Of a stretch of DNA of 64,000 nucleotides, positions 17,175-26,002 are shown in pieces (within the stretch, counting starts at the first letter, position 1; every line of letters begins with the position of its first letter). Origin of the DNA: JANQQN01 sp964519665 (lineage in GTDB: Bacteria > Myxococcota > Kuafuiibacteriia > Kuafuiibacteriales > Kuafuiibacteriaceae). The stretch lies in NCBI GenBank assembly GCA_964519665.1, contig CAZFIV010000006.1, positions 1 through 64,000 on the forward strand. The letters run 5' to 3'. Made by a program: the position numbers and the translations under genes. Below the pieces are notes generated by a model, which worked only from the letters and a program-made list of their open reading frames with translations, was not told the DNA's origin and did no database searches.

Positions 17175-17993
17175 TCAGACCGAGACCGCGTAGTCGCCCG
17201 GGCGAGCCGTGGGGGTGACGAGCTTCCGCCAGGGGGCAAAATCCATCGACCGGCGATTCTCGGTCGGAGCGCGAGCCAACACCTCCTGGCAGAAGTCCAG
17301 CTCCGGCAAGAAGGGATACAGGCGATCCAGCGCGACATCGTCGAAAAGGGAAGGCCCGGTCAGCGTCGTGAGGAATTGGTCGGTGAGCTCGGGCTGGGTG
17401 TCCACGAACAGCTGAAGCAGCGCTTGTGCGCTCGCGACGATGATCCCGCCGCCCCGCGCATCGGTCGGGTCCAGCGCTACCCGCCACGTGCCGTCGACCC
17501 GACGAGAGGCGAGCAAGGACCCCTGCCCGACACCATCTTGCCCGGCCACGGTCTCGGACGGCGCCAGGACCACGACATCTCGGCGTCGACCGAGAACCGC
17601 CAGCGCGTGCTCAACGCCCTCGACGGCGACCGCATCGCAGTTCGCACTCAGAAGGATCACTCGAGCGGCGGGGTCTTTGCGGTAGATCCGAAGGATCGCG
17701 AGCAGAATGCCGGGAGCGCTTCCACGATCAAAGGGTTGTTCCGCAAGGTTTTCTTGAGGCAGGGATTCGACGGGTTGGCTCCACCAAGGCTTCTGAGGTC
17801 GAAGCACCACGGGCGTTATTCTAGCCCTCGCCGCCCAGCGCTCGGCGTGCCGAATGGCCTGCTCAAACGGACTGCAGCCCTCTTCGCTTCGAGCAAAAGA
17901 CCGCGGAATCCGGTCTCGACTGTGGCCGTATTCCGACCACACGATGACCCATGGTTTTTGCGAGCAGACTTCCTTCTTTGGCGCGTTCTTCAT
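17175..17993 (-). CDS. Degenerate nucleotidyltransferase-fold protein (mannose-1-P guanylyltransferase-like)
   Basis: A 272-residue protein. The region GSAPGILLAILRIYRKDP followed by ARVILLSANCDAV lines up with the part of bacterial mannose-1-phosphate guanylyltransferases that reads GTAPAILLALL...VLPSDH. The Asp-His pair is replaced by Asn-Cys, and the N-terminal glycine-rich nucleotide loop (GGxGTRL) is replaced by WVIVWSEYGHSRDRIPRSF. Later parts (VASAQALLQLF, SLFDDVAL) keep the family shape. I infer a non-catalytic or re-purposed relative, perhaps a partner of the RmlA encoded next. It heads the reverse operon and has a clean palindrome 80 bases upstream. Confidence 0.6.
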   Translation of the reverse strand: MKNAPKKEVCSQKPWVIVWSEYGHSRDRIPRSFARSEEGCSPFEQAIRHAERWAARARITPVVLRPQKPWWSQPVESLPQENLAEQPFDRGSAPGILLAILRIYRKDPAARVILLSANCDAVAVEGVEHALAVLGRRRDVVVLAPSETVAGQDGVGQGSLLASRRVDGTWRVALDPTDARGGGIIVASAQALLQLFVDTQPELTDQFLTTLTGPSLFDDVALDRLYPFLPELDFCQEVLARAPTENRRSMDFAPWRKLVTPTARPGDYAVSV

Positions 17994-18071
17994 TCCCCGG
18001 CTCCTCAGCTGATCGTTGCCCGTCGATGTTCGGTCGTCTTCAGAATCGCTAACGACTGGATTTTACCCTAG

Positions 18072-18089
18072 TCGAACAAAGTTGTTCGA
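18072..18089. promoter_or_regulatory. Perfect 8-bp inverted repeat between divergent glycan genes
   Basis: tcgaacaa (18072-18079) and ttgttcga (18082-18089) form a perfect palindrome around a two-base centre. It lies in the 269-base AT-richer gap between divergent genes starting at 17993 and 18263. Shape and place suit a dimeric repressor or activator site controlling one or both operons. Confidence 0.45.
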
Positions 18090-18262
18090 AGACTCTCGCC
18101 GAGCTGGTGCGCAAGAATATCCCAACAACCGCCCGCCCATTACAAGGTTCGCCGGCCGAATATGTGACGAAAACCGTTTTTTCCAACCTTGGTCAGGATG
18201 GGTCGTTTTGCTCGGCTGAACATTGCGTTGACCTAACTCAGCGGTGTCGTTGAATTCCGGCC

Positions 18263-19285
18263 ATGCGAGTCTTGTTCGTGCACCGCAATAACGCCGATCA
18301 CGCTCTCGCGGCGGAGATGTATCAGGTTGCTGCGGTTCGAGGTTGGCAACTCCAACCGGTCCCGGTGCGCGATGGTCTGCAGTTCGGCACGGCCGCCCGC
18401 ACGGCAGCCCGGTTGGCGGCCGCGATTCGCCGATTCGGGGCCGACATCGCGCTTCTCGACGGATCCGAAGGATCCCTGATGCCCGCGGCGACCGTTCTGC
18501 TCGTCGCCAGGGTCCCATACGTGATGCTCGCGGACCGCGAGCTGAGTGTGCGGTGCCGGTTGCCATGGATAGCCGCCCGAGTCTTCCGATCCGCGCGGGC
18601 GGTCGTCGTCTCCGAATGGTCTCATCGGCGCGCTCTCGTCGACCGATACGGCGCGATGCGCATGGTTGAGATCGATCCCGGCTTGCCGCTCGATGAGCAC
18701 CCGCTCGGCGAGCGCCGGGAGGCTCTAGAAGTGCTGGGCCTGGCTCCCCATCAAAGGATGCTCGGAATGATCTCGCCGCTCGATGAGCGCACCCGGTTGT
18801 CGCTCCTCGACTCGACCTACCGGAACCAACCGGGCCTCGGACTCTTGGTGACCGGCGAGGGTCCGCTGGTCGACCGCCTCCAGGCGATGGCGGCCAGTAC
18901 TCGACCGTCATCTCCAGTTCGGCTGGTCGGTCCCGCGAGTCCCGCTACTCGGCTCATCACCGCGTGCGCGTGCTGGGTCGGCATCGACCTCGAAGCTTCG
19001 GGCCCGGGCGTCGGCGCGCGTATCCTCCTCGCCCAAGGCCGACGCTTGGTGACCACGGCCGGCGAGGACGCGACTCCCTTGCTCGATCTGTATCCTGCCG
19101 AAGCGCGCGCCGTGCACATCGTGAGTCCGACCGAGAGCAGTTTTCGCGCCGGATTGATGGCCGCGCTGGAAGCGGAACGTACACTAGGCCCACTCTTGCT
19201 CGCCGACGTTCGACAGGCACGCCGGCAACTGGACGCCGCCCGGTACGCCCACCGGATCGCGGATGTGCTCGAAGCATGCGCGTGA
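18263..19285 (+). CDS. Probable GT-B fold glycosyltransferase
   Basis: A 340-residue protein with a Rossmann-like start (MRVLFVHRNNADHALAAEMY), a middle segment of ADIALLDGSEGSL and VPYVMLADRELSV, and a second domain with LLVTGEGPLVDRLQAM and VRLVGPASPATRLI. These match the GT4 pattern of a donor domain reporting a glycan-side loop, but the EGxGL donor motif is not clear (GPGVGARILLAQGRRLVTT occupies its place). Assignment to glycosyltransferase is supported by its ten-base overlap with a clear GT4 gene. It is first in a forward operon of three glycan genes. Confidence 0.65.
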   Translation: MRVLFVHRNNADHALAAEMYQVAAVRGWQLQPVPVRDGLQFGTAARTAARLAAAIRRFGADIALLDGSEGSLMPAATVLLVARVPYVMLADRELSVRCRLPWIAARVFRSARAVVVSEWSHRRALVDRYGAMRMVEIDPGLPLDEHPLGERREALEVLGLAPHQRMLGMISPLDERTRLSLLDSTYRNQPGLGLLVTGEGPLVDRLQAMAASTRPSSPVRLVGPASPATRLITACACWVGIDLEASGPGVGARILLAQGRRLVTTAGEDATPLLDLYPAEARAVHIVSPTESSFRAGLMAALEAERTLGPLLLADVRQARRQLDAARYAHRIADVLEACA

Positions 19286-20337
19286 TGCTGGTGACCAACG
19301 GCCTTCGATTCGGAGGTGCGGAGCGGGTCGTTCAAGCCCTGGCCGAAGACCTGACCACCGGCGGTCACCAGGCGATCGTCGTCGCCACGACCCGTGACGG
19401 ACCGATCGGCGATGCGCTTCGATCGCGGGGCATTCGGGTAGAAGTGCTCGGCCTCCAGAGCGTCGTGGATGTCCGAGTGCCGTACCGATTGCGGCGGCTG
19501 ATGACCGAGCTACGACCCGACATCGTCCATTCACATCTCGCGGTGGCGGACATCGCGGTGACCGCGGCGCTCGCCCCCCGCCGGATGTGCACCGTTCACA
19601 ATCCGGGCGTCGAGCTCGACCCCCTCAAGCGCTGGCTCTGGCACCGCGCGTTGGCTCGAATGCACGCGGTGGCCGCCGTCAGTGACGCCGTCCGGCGTAG
19701 CCTGCCCGTCGACGCTCGGCTCATCCGCCCGTCGTTGGTGACCGACACGCCCCCCCAACTGGACCGATCGGCTGCCCGCGAGCGGCTCGGCCTGCCGTTG
19801 GACCGCCCCGTGGTCCTCGGGATCGGTCGGCTGCACCCGATCAAGGGGTTCGACGTGCTCGCCGTCGCCGCCCAACACCTCGACGCCTTGGTGGCGGTCA
19901 TCGGTGAAGGTTCCGAGCGCGCGCGCCTCTGTGATTCCAAGTTGCGCCTGCTCGGACCCCGAGATGATGCCGGCGAGGTTATCGCGGCGGCCGACCTCGT
20001 CGTCGTTCCTTCCCGGAGCGAAGGGTTCCCGCAGGTTCCATTGCAAGCGATGGCTGCGGGCCTCCCCGTCGTCGCCACCCGAGTAGGCGGCACGCCCGAG
20101 GTCGTCGTCGATGGACAGACCGGAATCCTGGTCCCTCCTGAAGACCCGACCGCTCTCGCCGACGCGATCCAGCGCGTCTTGGCTTCGCCCGACGTCGGTC
20201 GCCGCTGGGGTCGGACCGGGAGGGCCCGCTTGAGCAGCGCCCGCTTTACCCGACGCGACATGACCGATCACACGCTTTCCGTGTACCGTCAGGTCGTCGC
20301 CGACGTCCCTGGACCTCGGAGCGAGTCCGTTCGATGA
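19276..20337 (+). CDS. Glycosyltransferase family 4 protein
   Basis: Starts at ATG 19276, where MRVMLVTNGLRFGGAERVV is the classic GT4 beginning with the GGAE loop; 353 residues. The acceptor domain has PDIVHSHLAVADI. The donor domain shows VLGIGRLHPIKGFDVL, VIGEGSERARL, AADLVVVPSRSEGFPQVPLQAMAAGLPVVATRVGGTPEVV and a GILVPPEDPTALADAI end, all standard. It probably extends an undecaprenyl-linked glycan. It overlaps both the gene before (ten bases) and the polyprenyl transferase gene after (four bases). Confidence 0.95.
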   Translation: MRVMLVTNGLRFGGAERVVQALAEDLTTGGHQAIVVATTRDGPIGDALRSRGIRVEVLGLQSVVDVRVPYRLRRLMTELRPDIVHSHLAVADIAVTAALAPRRMCTVHNPGVELDPLKRWLWHRALARMHAVAAVSDAVRRSLPVDARLIRPSLVTDTPPQLDRSAARERLGLPLDRPVVLGIGRLHPIKGFDVLAVAAQHLDALVAVIGEGSERARLCDSKLRLLGPRDDAGEVIAAADLVVVPSRSEGFPQVPLQAMAAGLPVVATRVGGTPEVVVDGQTGILVPPEDPTALADAIQRVLASPDVGRRWGRTGRARLSSARFTRRDMTDHTLSVYRQVVADVPGPRSESVR

Positions 20338-21395
20338 GTCTCAACCAAATCCTCGGTGATTTCAAATATGTAGCAGCCTTCGTGGCCGCTTTGGCCCTCG
20401 GCCTTTACGTCACTCCGGTCGTTCGAACGGCCGCGATCCGCTACGGCGTCGTCGACCGCCCCGATGGCAAGCTGAAGCAACACGCGCAGCCGGTCGCCTA
20501 TCTCGGCGGCGTGGCGATCTACCTCGCGTTCCTGTTCTCGGTGGCCTTGACGTACGAATTCACGAAAGAAGTGCTGGGCCTGATGCTGGCGGCGTCGATC
20601 GTCGTGATGCTGGGACTGTTCGACGACCTGAAGGTCCTCACCCCCAGCGCCAAACTCCTTGGCCAGTTCATCGCGGTGCTGGTGTTGATGAAGGCGGGGA
20701 TCATGATCCGGCTGACCTTCATCCCGGACTGGATGGCCGTGCTCCTCACCGTCCTGTGGCTGGTTGGCGTAACCAACGCCCTCAACCTGATCGACGTGTC
20801 CGACGGCCTTGCCGGGGGGGTCGCCTGTATCGCGGGCATGTTTTTGTACGTCGTTTCTATCTGGAACGAGAACACCAACATCGCCATGTTGACCTTGGCC
20901 CTCGTCGGCGCGACCTGCGCGTTCCTGGTGTTCAATCGTCCACCAGCGACCATCTACCTGGGGGATACAGGCTCTATGTTCCTAGGGTTCATGCTCGGGG
21001 CACTGGCGATGAGCGGACATTACACTTTCAACCACCGGGTTGCCTCGATTGCACCGGTGGTCCTGCTGGGCGTCCCTATCTTCGACACGTTCTATGTGAT
21101 GGGGGTCCGCGCCGCGCGGGGGATTCCGCTCATGCAAGGCAGTCCCGACCATTTCGCGGTCCGCTTGCGCCGCAACGGCTGGACGGCCTCCGCGATCGCC
21201 ACCATCGCGTACCTCGCGGCCAGCATGCTGGGCGGTTCGGCTCTGGTTATCTGTTTGGTGCCAGAAAACGCGGCCGTCGCTATACTGGTAGCGGTAGCCG
21301 GAGTGGCATTGCTCGTGATACTCGGTTTGTGGAGGTTGGGACGCGGGCCTAACCACCCACCTCGAACGACCGATGTAGAGCCTCAGGAGAGGTGA
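20334..21395 (+). CDS. Polyprenyl-phosphate HexNAc-1-phosphate transferase (WecA/TagO/MraY family)
   Basis: A 353-residue multi-spanning membrane enzyme. Signatures are LGLFDDLKVLTPSAKLLGQ, with the catalytic Asp pair, VTNALNLIDVSDGLAGGVA, and the conserved RPPATIYLGDTGSMFLGF. It transfers a sugar-1-phosphate from a UDP-sugar to undecaprenyl phosphate, starting glycan synthesis. The cytoplasmic His-rich motif of WecA (HIHHRL) is replaced by SPDHFAVRL, so the sugar preference may differ. It starts within the last codons of the GT4 gene. Together with the glycosyltransferases it could make the substrate of the Wzm/Wzt exporter 10 kb upstream. Confidence 0.93.
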   Translation: MSLNQILGDFKYVAAFVAALALGLYVTPVVRTAAIRYGVVDRPDGKLKQHAQPVAYLGGVAIYLAFLFSVALTYEFTKEVLGLMLAASIVVMLGLFDDLKVLTPSAKLLGQFIAVLVLMKAGIMIRLTFIPDWMAVLLTVLWLVGVTNALNLIDVSDGLAGGVACIAGMFLYVVSIWNENTNIAMLTLALVGATCAFLVFNRPPATIYLGDTGSMFLGFMLGALAMSGHYTFNHRVASIAPVVLLGVPIFDTFYVMGVRAARGIPLMQGSPDHFAVRLRRNGWTASAIATIAYLAASMLGGSALVICLVPENAAVAILVAVAGVALLVILGLWRLGRGPNHPPRTTDVEPQER

Positions 21396-21430
21396 CGGGC
21401 TCGACACGACGAAAGGGTCGGTAAGACTCG

Positions 21431-24400
21431 ATGGGCGCGGTTTTGGCGAACAAGAACAAAACACTCGGGCAGGTTCAGAAGCATATCGCCCGGGAGCAGT
21501 ACGACCGCGCCATCAAGCTCCTCGAGCAACTGGTGGAGGAGGACCCCAACGACGTCCGCTCCCTCCTCAAGCTCGGTGATGTTTACGTCAAAAAGGGCGA
21601 CCGCGACGTCGCGGTCAAAGTCTACAAACGCGTCGCCAAGCAATACAGCGAGCAGGGCTTCTTCATGAAGGCCGTCGCGATCTACAAACAGATCCTCAAG
21701 CACAAGAGCAAGAACGTCGAGGCCCTGATGCAGCTCGCCGAGCTGTACGAGCACCTAGGCCTCGCATCTGAGGCACGCCAGCAATACCTGCTCGCGGAGT
21801 CAGTGCTGCAGGAGTCCGGCAACGCCGACGCGGCCCTCGCGCTGATGCAAAAGCAAGTCGAGCTCGACCCCGACAATGTCGCGCATCGGATCAAACTCGC
21901 CGAGGCCTACTCGAGCCAAGACAACGTTCCCGCTGCCACCCGACAGTTCGCGGCAGCGGCGGAGGTCTTGCGGCGGCAGAATCGGGAAGACGACTTCGTC
22001 AAGGTCGCCGAGCGTCTCGTTTACCACGACCCCAATCGACCGGAGATTCTCAAGGATCTGGCGCGTCTGTATTTGTCGAGAGGCGATGCGAAGCGGGCTC
22101 TGGCCAAGCTTCAGTTGTGCTTTCGGTCACACCCGAAAGACATCGACACCCTCGAGCTGCTCGCCCAGGCTTTCAGTGAGCTTCGTCAATACGCTCGCAC
22201 CAAGACCGTTTATCAAGGGTTGGTCGAGGTGCTGGAAGACAAGGGCCTGATCGGCAAAGCCGAAGAATACCGCCTGCTGATCCGGCAGCTCGAAGAAGCC
22301 GATCGCCCGACGCCCGCGTCCCCCAAGGCCGCGGTCGCGTCTTCGTTCCCCAACCCCTCGAGCGCACCCGAAGGACCGGCCGCACCCGACCGACTCAACG
22401 ACCGCAATGGGTCGGGCATGCCTTCGATCCCGCTCCCATCGCCTCCGCCGCCGTTCGACGGTCAGGCTAGCGCCAACGGTCAGGGCGGCGCTCATTTGAG
22501 CGCGGTGGTCATGAGCCCGGACGCGAGCGCGCCCCCGCCGGCGGTGCATTCGCCGCCCGGCACCTTCGATCCGCATGTCGACGGCCCTATCGACGCTCGT
22601 ATCGGTATCGGCATGTCGGGGTTCGAAGATGGCCTCTTGGGCGGGTCTCATCCCCCCCGCCCGGCCTCGTCCGCACCGTCGTTTGTCGCACCGTCATCGA
22701 GCGCCGCCCCCGGTGTCGGGGGGGCGGGATTGGTCAGCCCTCAATTCGCGGCGACCGCGCCGCCGTACGATGCCCCACCCCTCTTTTCGACATCTCCGGA
22801 GCCCGGAATACCGCCGGGTGAGCACTACAGCGGGCACGCCGGCAACGGTCTCGCCGCGCCCGCGCCCTTCGCGCCCGTCGCGCGACCGCCGGGCATGCCC
22901 CATCCCGGCATCGTGGTGCCCCGAGCCCATGTCGAGTTCGACCCCTACGCCGACGACAGTGGTCAGGTCGCCGACTTCGAAACGGAGCAAGGCAAACGTC
23001 CCGCCGAACCACCCGCCGAAGACCTGTCCGGAGCGAGCGGCGCCCTCGACGAAGTGATTATCGAGGCGCCGGTAGAATCCAGCGCGCGCAGCGCGCCGCC
23101 TCCTCCGCCCCAGCCGCCCGCTTCGGTCTCCCAACAGGTGTCGAGCCTGCTTCGAGACGCCAAGGTCTACCAGCGATACAATCTCCCAGCCGGGGCGCTC
23201 GAACAGCTTCAGAGGGCCCACGAACTCGATCCGAACAACGTCGAGGTGCTCGAGCATATGCGCGACCTCTACGTGAGCGAGGGCGATTCCGCTCGCGCAG
23301 CGGAGATCGTCGCGCAGATCGTGACCGTCCACCGTCGAAACGGCGACCGTGACGCGGCCGAAAAAGCCAAGCAGCAGATCGCGCAGCTGGCGCCCGGCCA
23401 TCCGCTGGCCGTCGACGCCCTTCCCAACGCTCTTTCCGGCTACACCGACGATTCGCGCGAAGACAGTCTCTCTTTTGTCATCACCGAGGACAGCGGCTCG
23501 TTCGAGATCGTAGACATGTCCGATAGCGGCTCGGTTCCCGACCTCGAGATCACTGAGGAGGCCCCTTCACCGGACCTTCCAGAGCCCGAGTTCGCCGAGG
23601 AGAGTCTGCTCGACGACGAGCTGCAGCGCTTCAGCGGCGAACTATCGAGTGACTCACTGCACGACGCGGTGCAATCGCTCCAAACCGGAGCCGCCCTCGA
23701 CAACGGCGCCGTCGATGACGACCCGTTCGCCTCCCACGAATCCCTGATTGGGTACGCCGCCGAGCCCGACGCCGCTCCGGAAGATCCGACGACCCATGGT
23801 GAGCCGTTGCCGAGGCTGGACCCGGCCGACGACGACCCGCCTGAAGCGACCAACGGGCATTCGATGAACTCGGATCTTCCGGTGGTTCCCGACTTCAGCT
23901 CCGCCGAGGCCCTTCACAGTCGGGCTGGCCTGCCCAACGACCTGGCGGAGGCGAACGGCGAGTACGAGCCGGTCACCGCCCAGGTGCCCCACCCGTTGCC
24001 GCTGCCCGACCTGACCGACGAGCTCGCCGAGGTGCAGTTCTTCCTCGATATCGACGACGAGCCGGGCGCTCACGATGTCCTCCGGGAGCTTCTGAACCAG
24101 CACCCCGGGCATCCGGAAGTTCTGGCCCTGGCCCTCGCGCTCAACGTCAACGTCGACCAAGCGGAGACCACGGACGGACGTATCGTGCCTCCCGACGCCG
24201 TGTCGGCGCCGAAGGGCGAGGCCGAACGAGCTTCGGACCAGCAGCGTTCGGGCGACCGCGAGGTCTACGCTGCCGCCAACGGAATCCAATCGGCGTCCGA
24301 CGCACCGACCGGCCCGATCAACGGAGAGGCGGGCGCCAACGGCATTCACGTGGACGGATTCCCTCCTGCCGAAGCGTCCGGCTCGCTCTCCGGCCAGGGC

Positions 24401-24910
24401 GGAGCGGATGGCGCTGGTGTCACGAGCGCCGACGTCCAGGAGGCATTCGACAAAGCCCTCGACGAGACCATGGGCGGCAATGACCCGTCGGAGGTGCAAG
24501 ACGCCTACGACCAAGGCATGGCCCTAATGGAGATCGACCGAACGGCCCAGGCGATCGAGGCCTTCGTGCGCGCCGCCGAATGGCCATCGATGGCGGCGAC
24601 CGCGCGCGAAATGTTGGTCCGTTGTTACGCCAAGATGGACCAGCCCGGCGAAGCGGTCGCGCATTTCCGAGACGCTGAGAACCACGGAGTCTCCGGCGCC
24701 GCCGCGACCCACCTCAAGTACCTGATCGGCGCCTGCTTCGAACGTTCCGGCGACCTCGTCCACGCGTTGGAGTGGTTCCAGGCCTGCGCCGAAGACAGCC
24801 CGGACCACGAAGATGTTCGGGAGCAGGTCAAACGAATCGCGTTGCTGGTCCACGGCGCACCCCACGGCGAGGACACTGCCGGCCGTCGCAACAAGATCTC
24901 GTATCTGTAG
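21431..24910 (+). CDS. Large TPR-repeat protein with long disordered linkers
   Basis: A 1159-residue protein. Residues about 1-290 are a run of TPR repeats (for example QYDRAIKLLEQLVEEDPND and GDAKRALAKLQLCFRSHPKD). Residues about 300-570 are Pro/Ala/Ser-rich and look disordered. A short TPR block follows (about 600-670), then a very acidic region (about 680-880), and TPR helices close the protein (about 1020-1150). There is no signal peptide or membrane segment, so it is cytoplasmic. TPR scaffolds of this kind occur in myxobacteria in motility and secretion complexes, but I cannot name this one. It is 35 bases after the polyprenyl transferase and upstream of an ExeA-type ATPase. Confidence 0.88.
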   Translation: MGAVLANKNKTLGQVQKHIAREQYDRAIKLLEQLVEEDPNDVRSLLKLGDVYVKKGDRDVAVKVYKRVAKQYSEQGFFMKAVAIYKQILKHKSKNVEALMQLAELYEHLGLASEARQQYLLAESVLQESGNADAALALMQKQVELDPDNVAHRIKLAEAYSSQDNVPAATRQFAAAAEVLRRQNREDDFVKVAERLVYHDPNRPEILKDLARLYLSRGDAKRALAKLQLCFRSHPKDIDTLELLAQAFSELRQYARTKTVYQGLVEVLEDKGLIGKAEEYRLLIRQLEEADRPTPASPKAAVASSFPNPSSAPEGPAAPDRLNDRNGSGMPSIPLPSPPPPFDGQASANGQGGAHLSAVVMSPDASAPPPAVHSPPGTFDPHVDGPIDARIGIGMSGFEDGLLGGSHPPRPASSAPSFVAPSSSAAPGVGGAGLVSPQFAATAPPYDAPPLFSTSPEPGIPPGEHYSGHAGNGLAAPAPFAPVARPPGMPHPGIVVPRAHVEFDPYADDSGQVADFETEQGKRPAEPPAEDLSGASGALDEVIIEAPVESSARSAPPPPPQPPASVSQQVSSLLRDAKVYQRYNLPAGALEQLQRAHELDPNNVEVLEHMRDLYVSEGDSARAAEIVAQIVTVHRRNGDRDAAEKAKQQIAQLAPGHPLAVDALPNALSGYTDDSREDSLSFVITEDSGSFEIVDMSDSGSVPDLEITEEAPSPDLPEPEFAEESLLDDELQRFSGELSSDSLHDAVQSLQTGAALDNGAVDDDPFASHESLIGYAAEPDAAPEDPTTHGEPLPRLDPADDDPPEATNGHSMNSDLPVVPDFSSAEALHSRAGLPNDLAEANGEYEPVTAQVPHPLPLPDLTDELAEVQFFLDIDDEPGAHDVLRELLNQHPGHPEVLALALALNVNVDQAETTDGRIVPPDAVSAPKGEAERASDQQRSGDREVYAAANGIQSASDAPTGPINGEAGANGIHVDGFPPAEASGSLSGQGGADGAGVTSADVQEAFDKALDETMGGNDPSEVQDAYDQGMALMEIDRTAQAIEAFVRAAEWPSMAATAREMLVRCYAKMDQPGEAVAHFRDAENHGVSGAAATHLKYLIGACFERSGDLVHALEWFQACAEDSPDHEDVREQVKRIALLVHGAPHGEDTAGRRNKISYL

Positions 24911-25003
24911 CCCCCGCCCGTCGCCGCAACGGCACGGCCGGGCTGCGTAGACCAACACCTGATTTGACAGAAACCGACGTGGAGGCAATGTTTCGTCCTG
25001 GCC

Positions 25004-25975
25004 TTGGACTACCTCGACTTCTATCAGCTCGATCAAGAGCCGTTCTCCAACGCCCCGGTAAGTCGTTTCTATTACGACTCCGCCCAGCACAGTCAGGCCC
25101 TGGTGCGGCTCATGTTCGCCCTCAACGCGATGAAGGGCCTCGCCCTGCTGATCGGCGATATCGGAGCCGGCAAGACCACGCTCGCTCGACGACTGCTGGA
25201 TTCTCTCGACGAACGAGAATACGAAGCCGCCCTGCTGGTCATTATCCATCGCGACATCACGTCGGACTGGCTTCTGCGCCGAATCGCGATCCAGCTAGGC
25301 GTCGAGCGACCCGAACAAGACAAGCTGATGCTCCTGTCGCAGTTGTACCGGCGCTTGGTCGAGATCTACGAGTCCGGCAAGAAGGCCGTCGTTCTGATCG
25401 ACGAGGCCCAGATGCTCGACACCAAGGAGCTGATGGAAGAGTTCCGGGGCCTTCTGAATCTCGAAGTCCCCGAGCGCAAGCTCTTGTCCTTCGTGTTCTT
25501 CGGTCTGCCGGAGGTCGAGCAGAACCTAAAGAAAGACGCCCCCCTCGCTCAACGGGTCGCCCTGCGGGTTCGGCTCGATCCGTTCGATCAGCCCTCGACC
25601 GATGCCTACATTCGACACCGGCTGCGAATGGCCGGCGCGGACCGTCGAATATTCAACGATGACGCCGTCGCTTTGCTTCACCGGGCCGCCCGGGGCGTGC
25701 CTCGCCTGATCAATACCGTGTGCGACAACGCCCTTTTGGAGGGAATGCTGAGCCGCCACGAGGTGATCGGGCCCGAGCTGATTCGCTCGGTGGCGTACAA
25801 CCTCGGCCTCCGGATCGACTCGGATATCGATCCCAACAACCTTCCCGACCTCTCGAGTCAGCTCCCGACCGTCTTGGCGGGTGAGTCCGACGGCTCGGGC
25901 GAGCCGCGACCGATGTCTACGGAGGTCGCGCTCGACGAGATCGATAAAGTTCTCGCTGCACTCGCAAAGCAGTAG
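25004..25975 (+). CDS. ExeA/GspA-type AAA+ ATPase
   Basis: A 323-residue protein starting with the TTG at 25004, giving the typical DYLDFYQLDQEPFSNAPVSR opening of ExeA-like proteins. Walker A is GDIGAGKTT (Lys57), Walker B VVLIDEAQML (Asp133-Glu134); RGVPRLINTVCDNALL is the sensor-2 region. ExeA with ExeB places the type II secretin in the peptidoglycan, and relatives serve type IV pili. This protein lacks the membrane helix and peptidoglycan-binding domain of ExeA, so it acts in the cytoplasm. A gtggagg purine run sits about 18 bases before the TTG, rather far, so the start is not certain. It is next to the giant TPR protein. Confidence 0.88.
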   Translation: MDYLDFYQLDQEPFSNAPVSRFYYDSAQHSQALVRLMFALNAMKGLALLIGDIGAGKTTLARRLLDSLDEREYEAALLVIIHRDITSDWLLRRIAIQLGVERPEQDKLMLLSQLYRRLVEIYESGKKAVVLIDEAQMLDTKELMEEFRGLLNLEVPERKLLSFVFFGLPEVEQNLKKDAPLAQRVALRVRLDPFDQPSTDAYIRHRLRMAGADRRIFNDDAVALLHRAARGVPRLINTVCDNALLEGMLSRHEVIGPELIRSVAYNLGLRIDSDIDPNNLPDLSSQLPTVLAGESDGSGEPRPMSTEVALDEIDKVLAALAKQ

Positions 25976-26002
25976 CGATGCCCTGGTAGACTGGCGAAGA
26001 CC

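Noticed and set aside
24772..25662. 296-codon forward frame overlapping the TPR end and the ATPase gene
   Set aside because: It is Arg/Pro-rich without domains and overlaps two well-supported genes in another frame.
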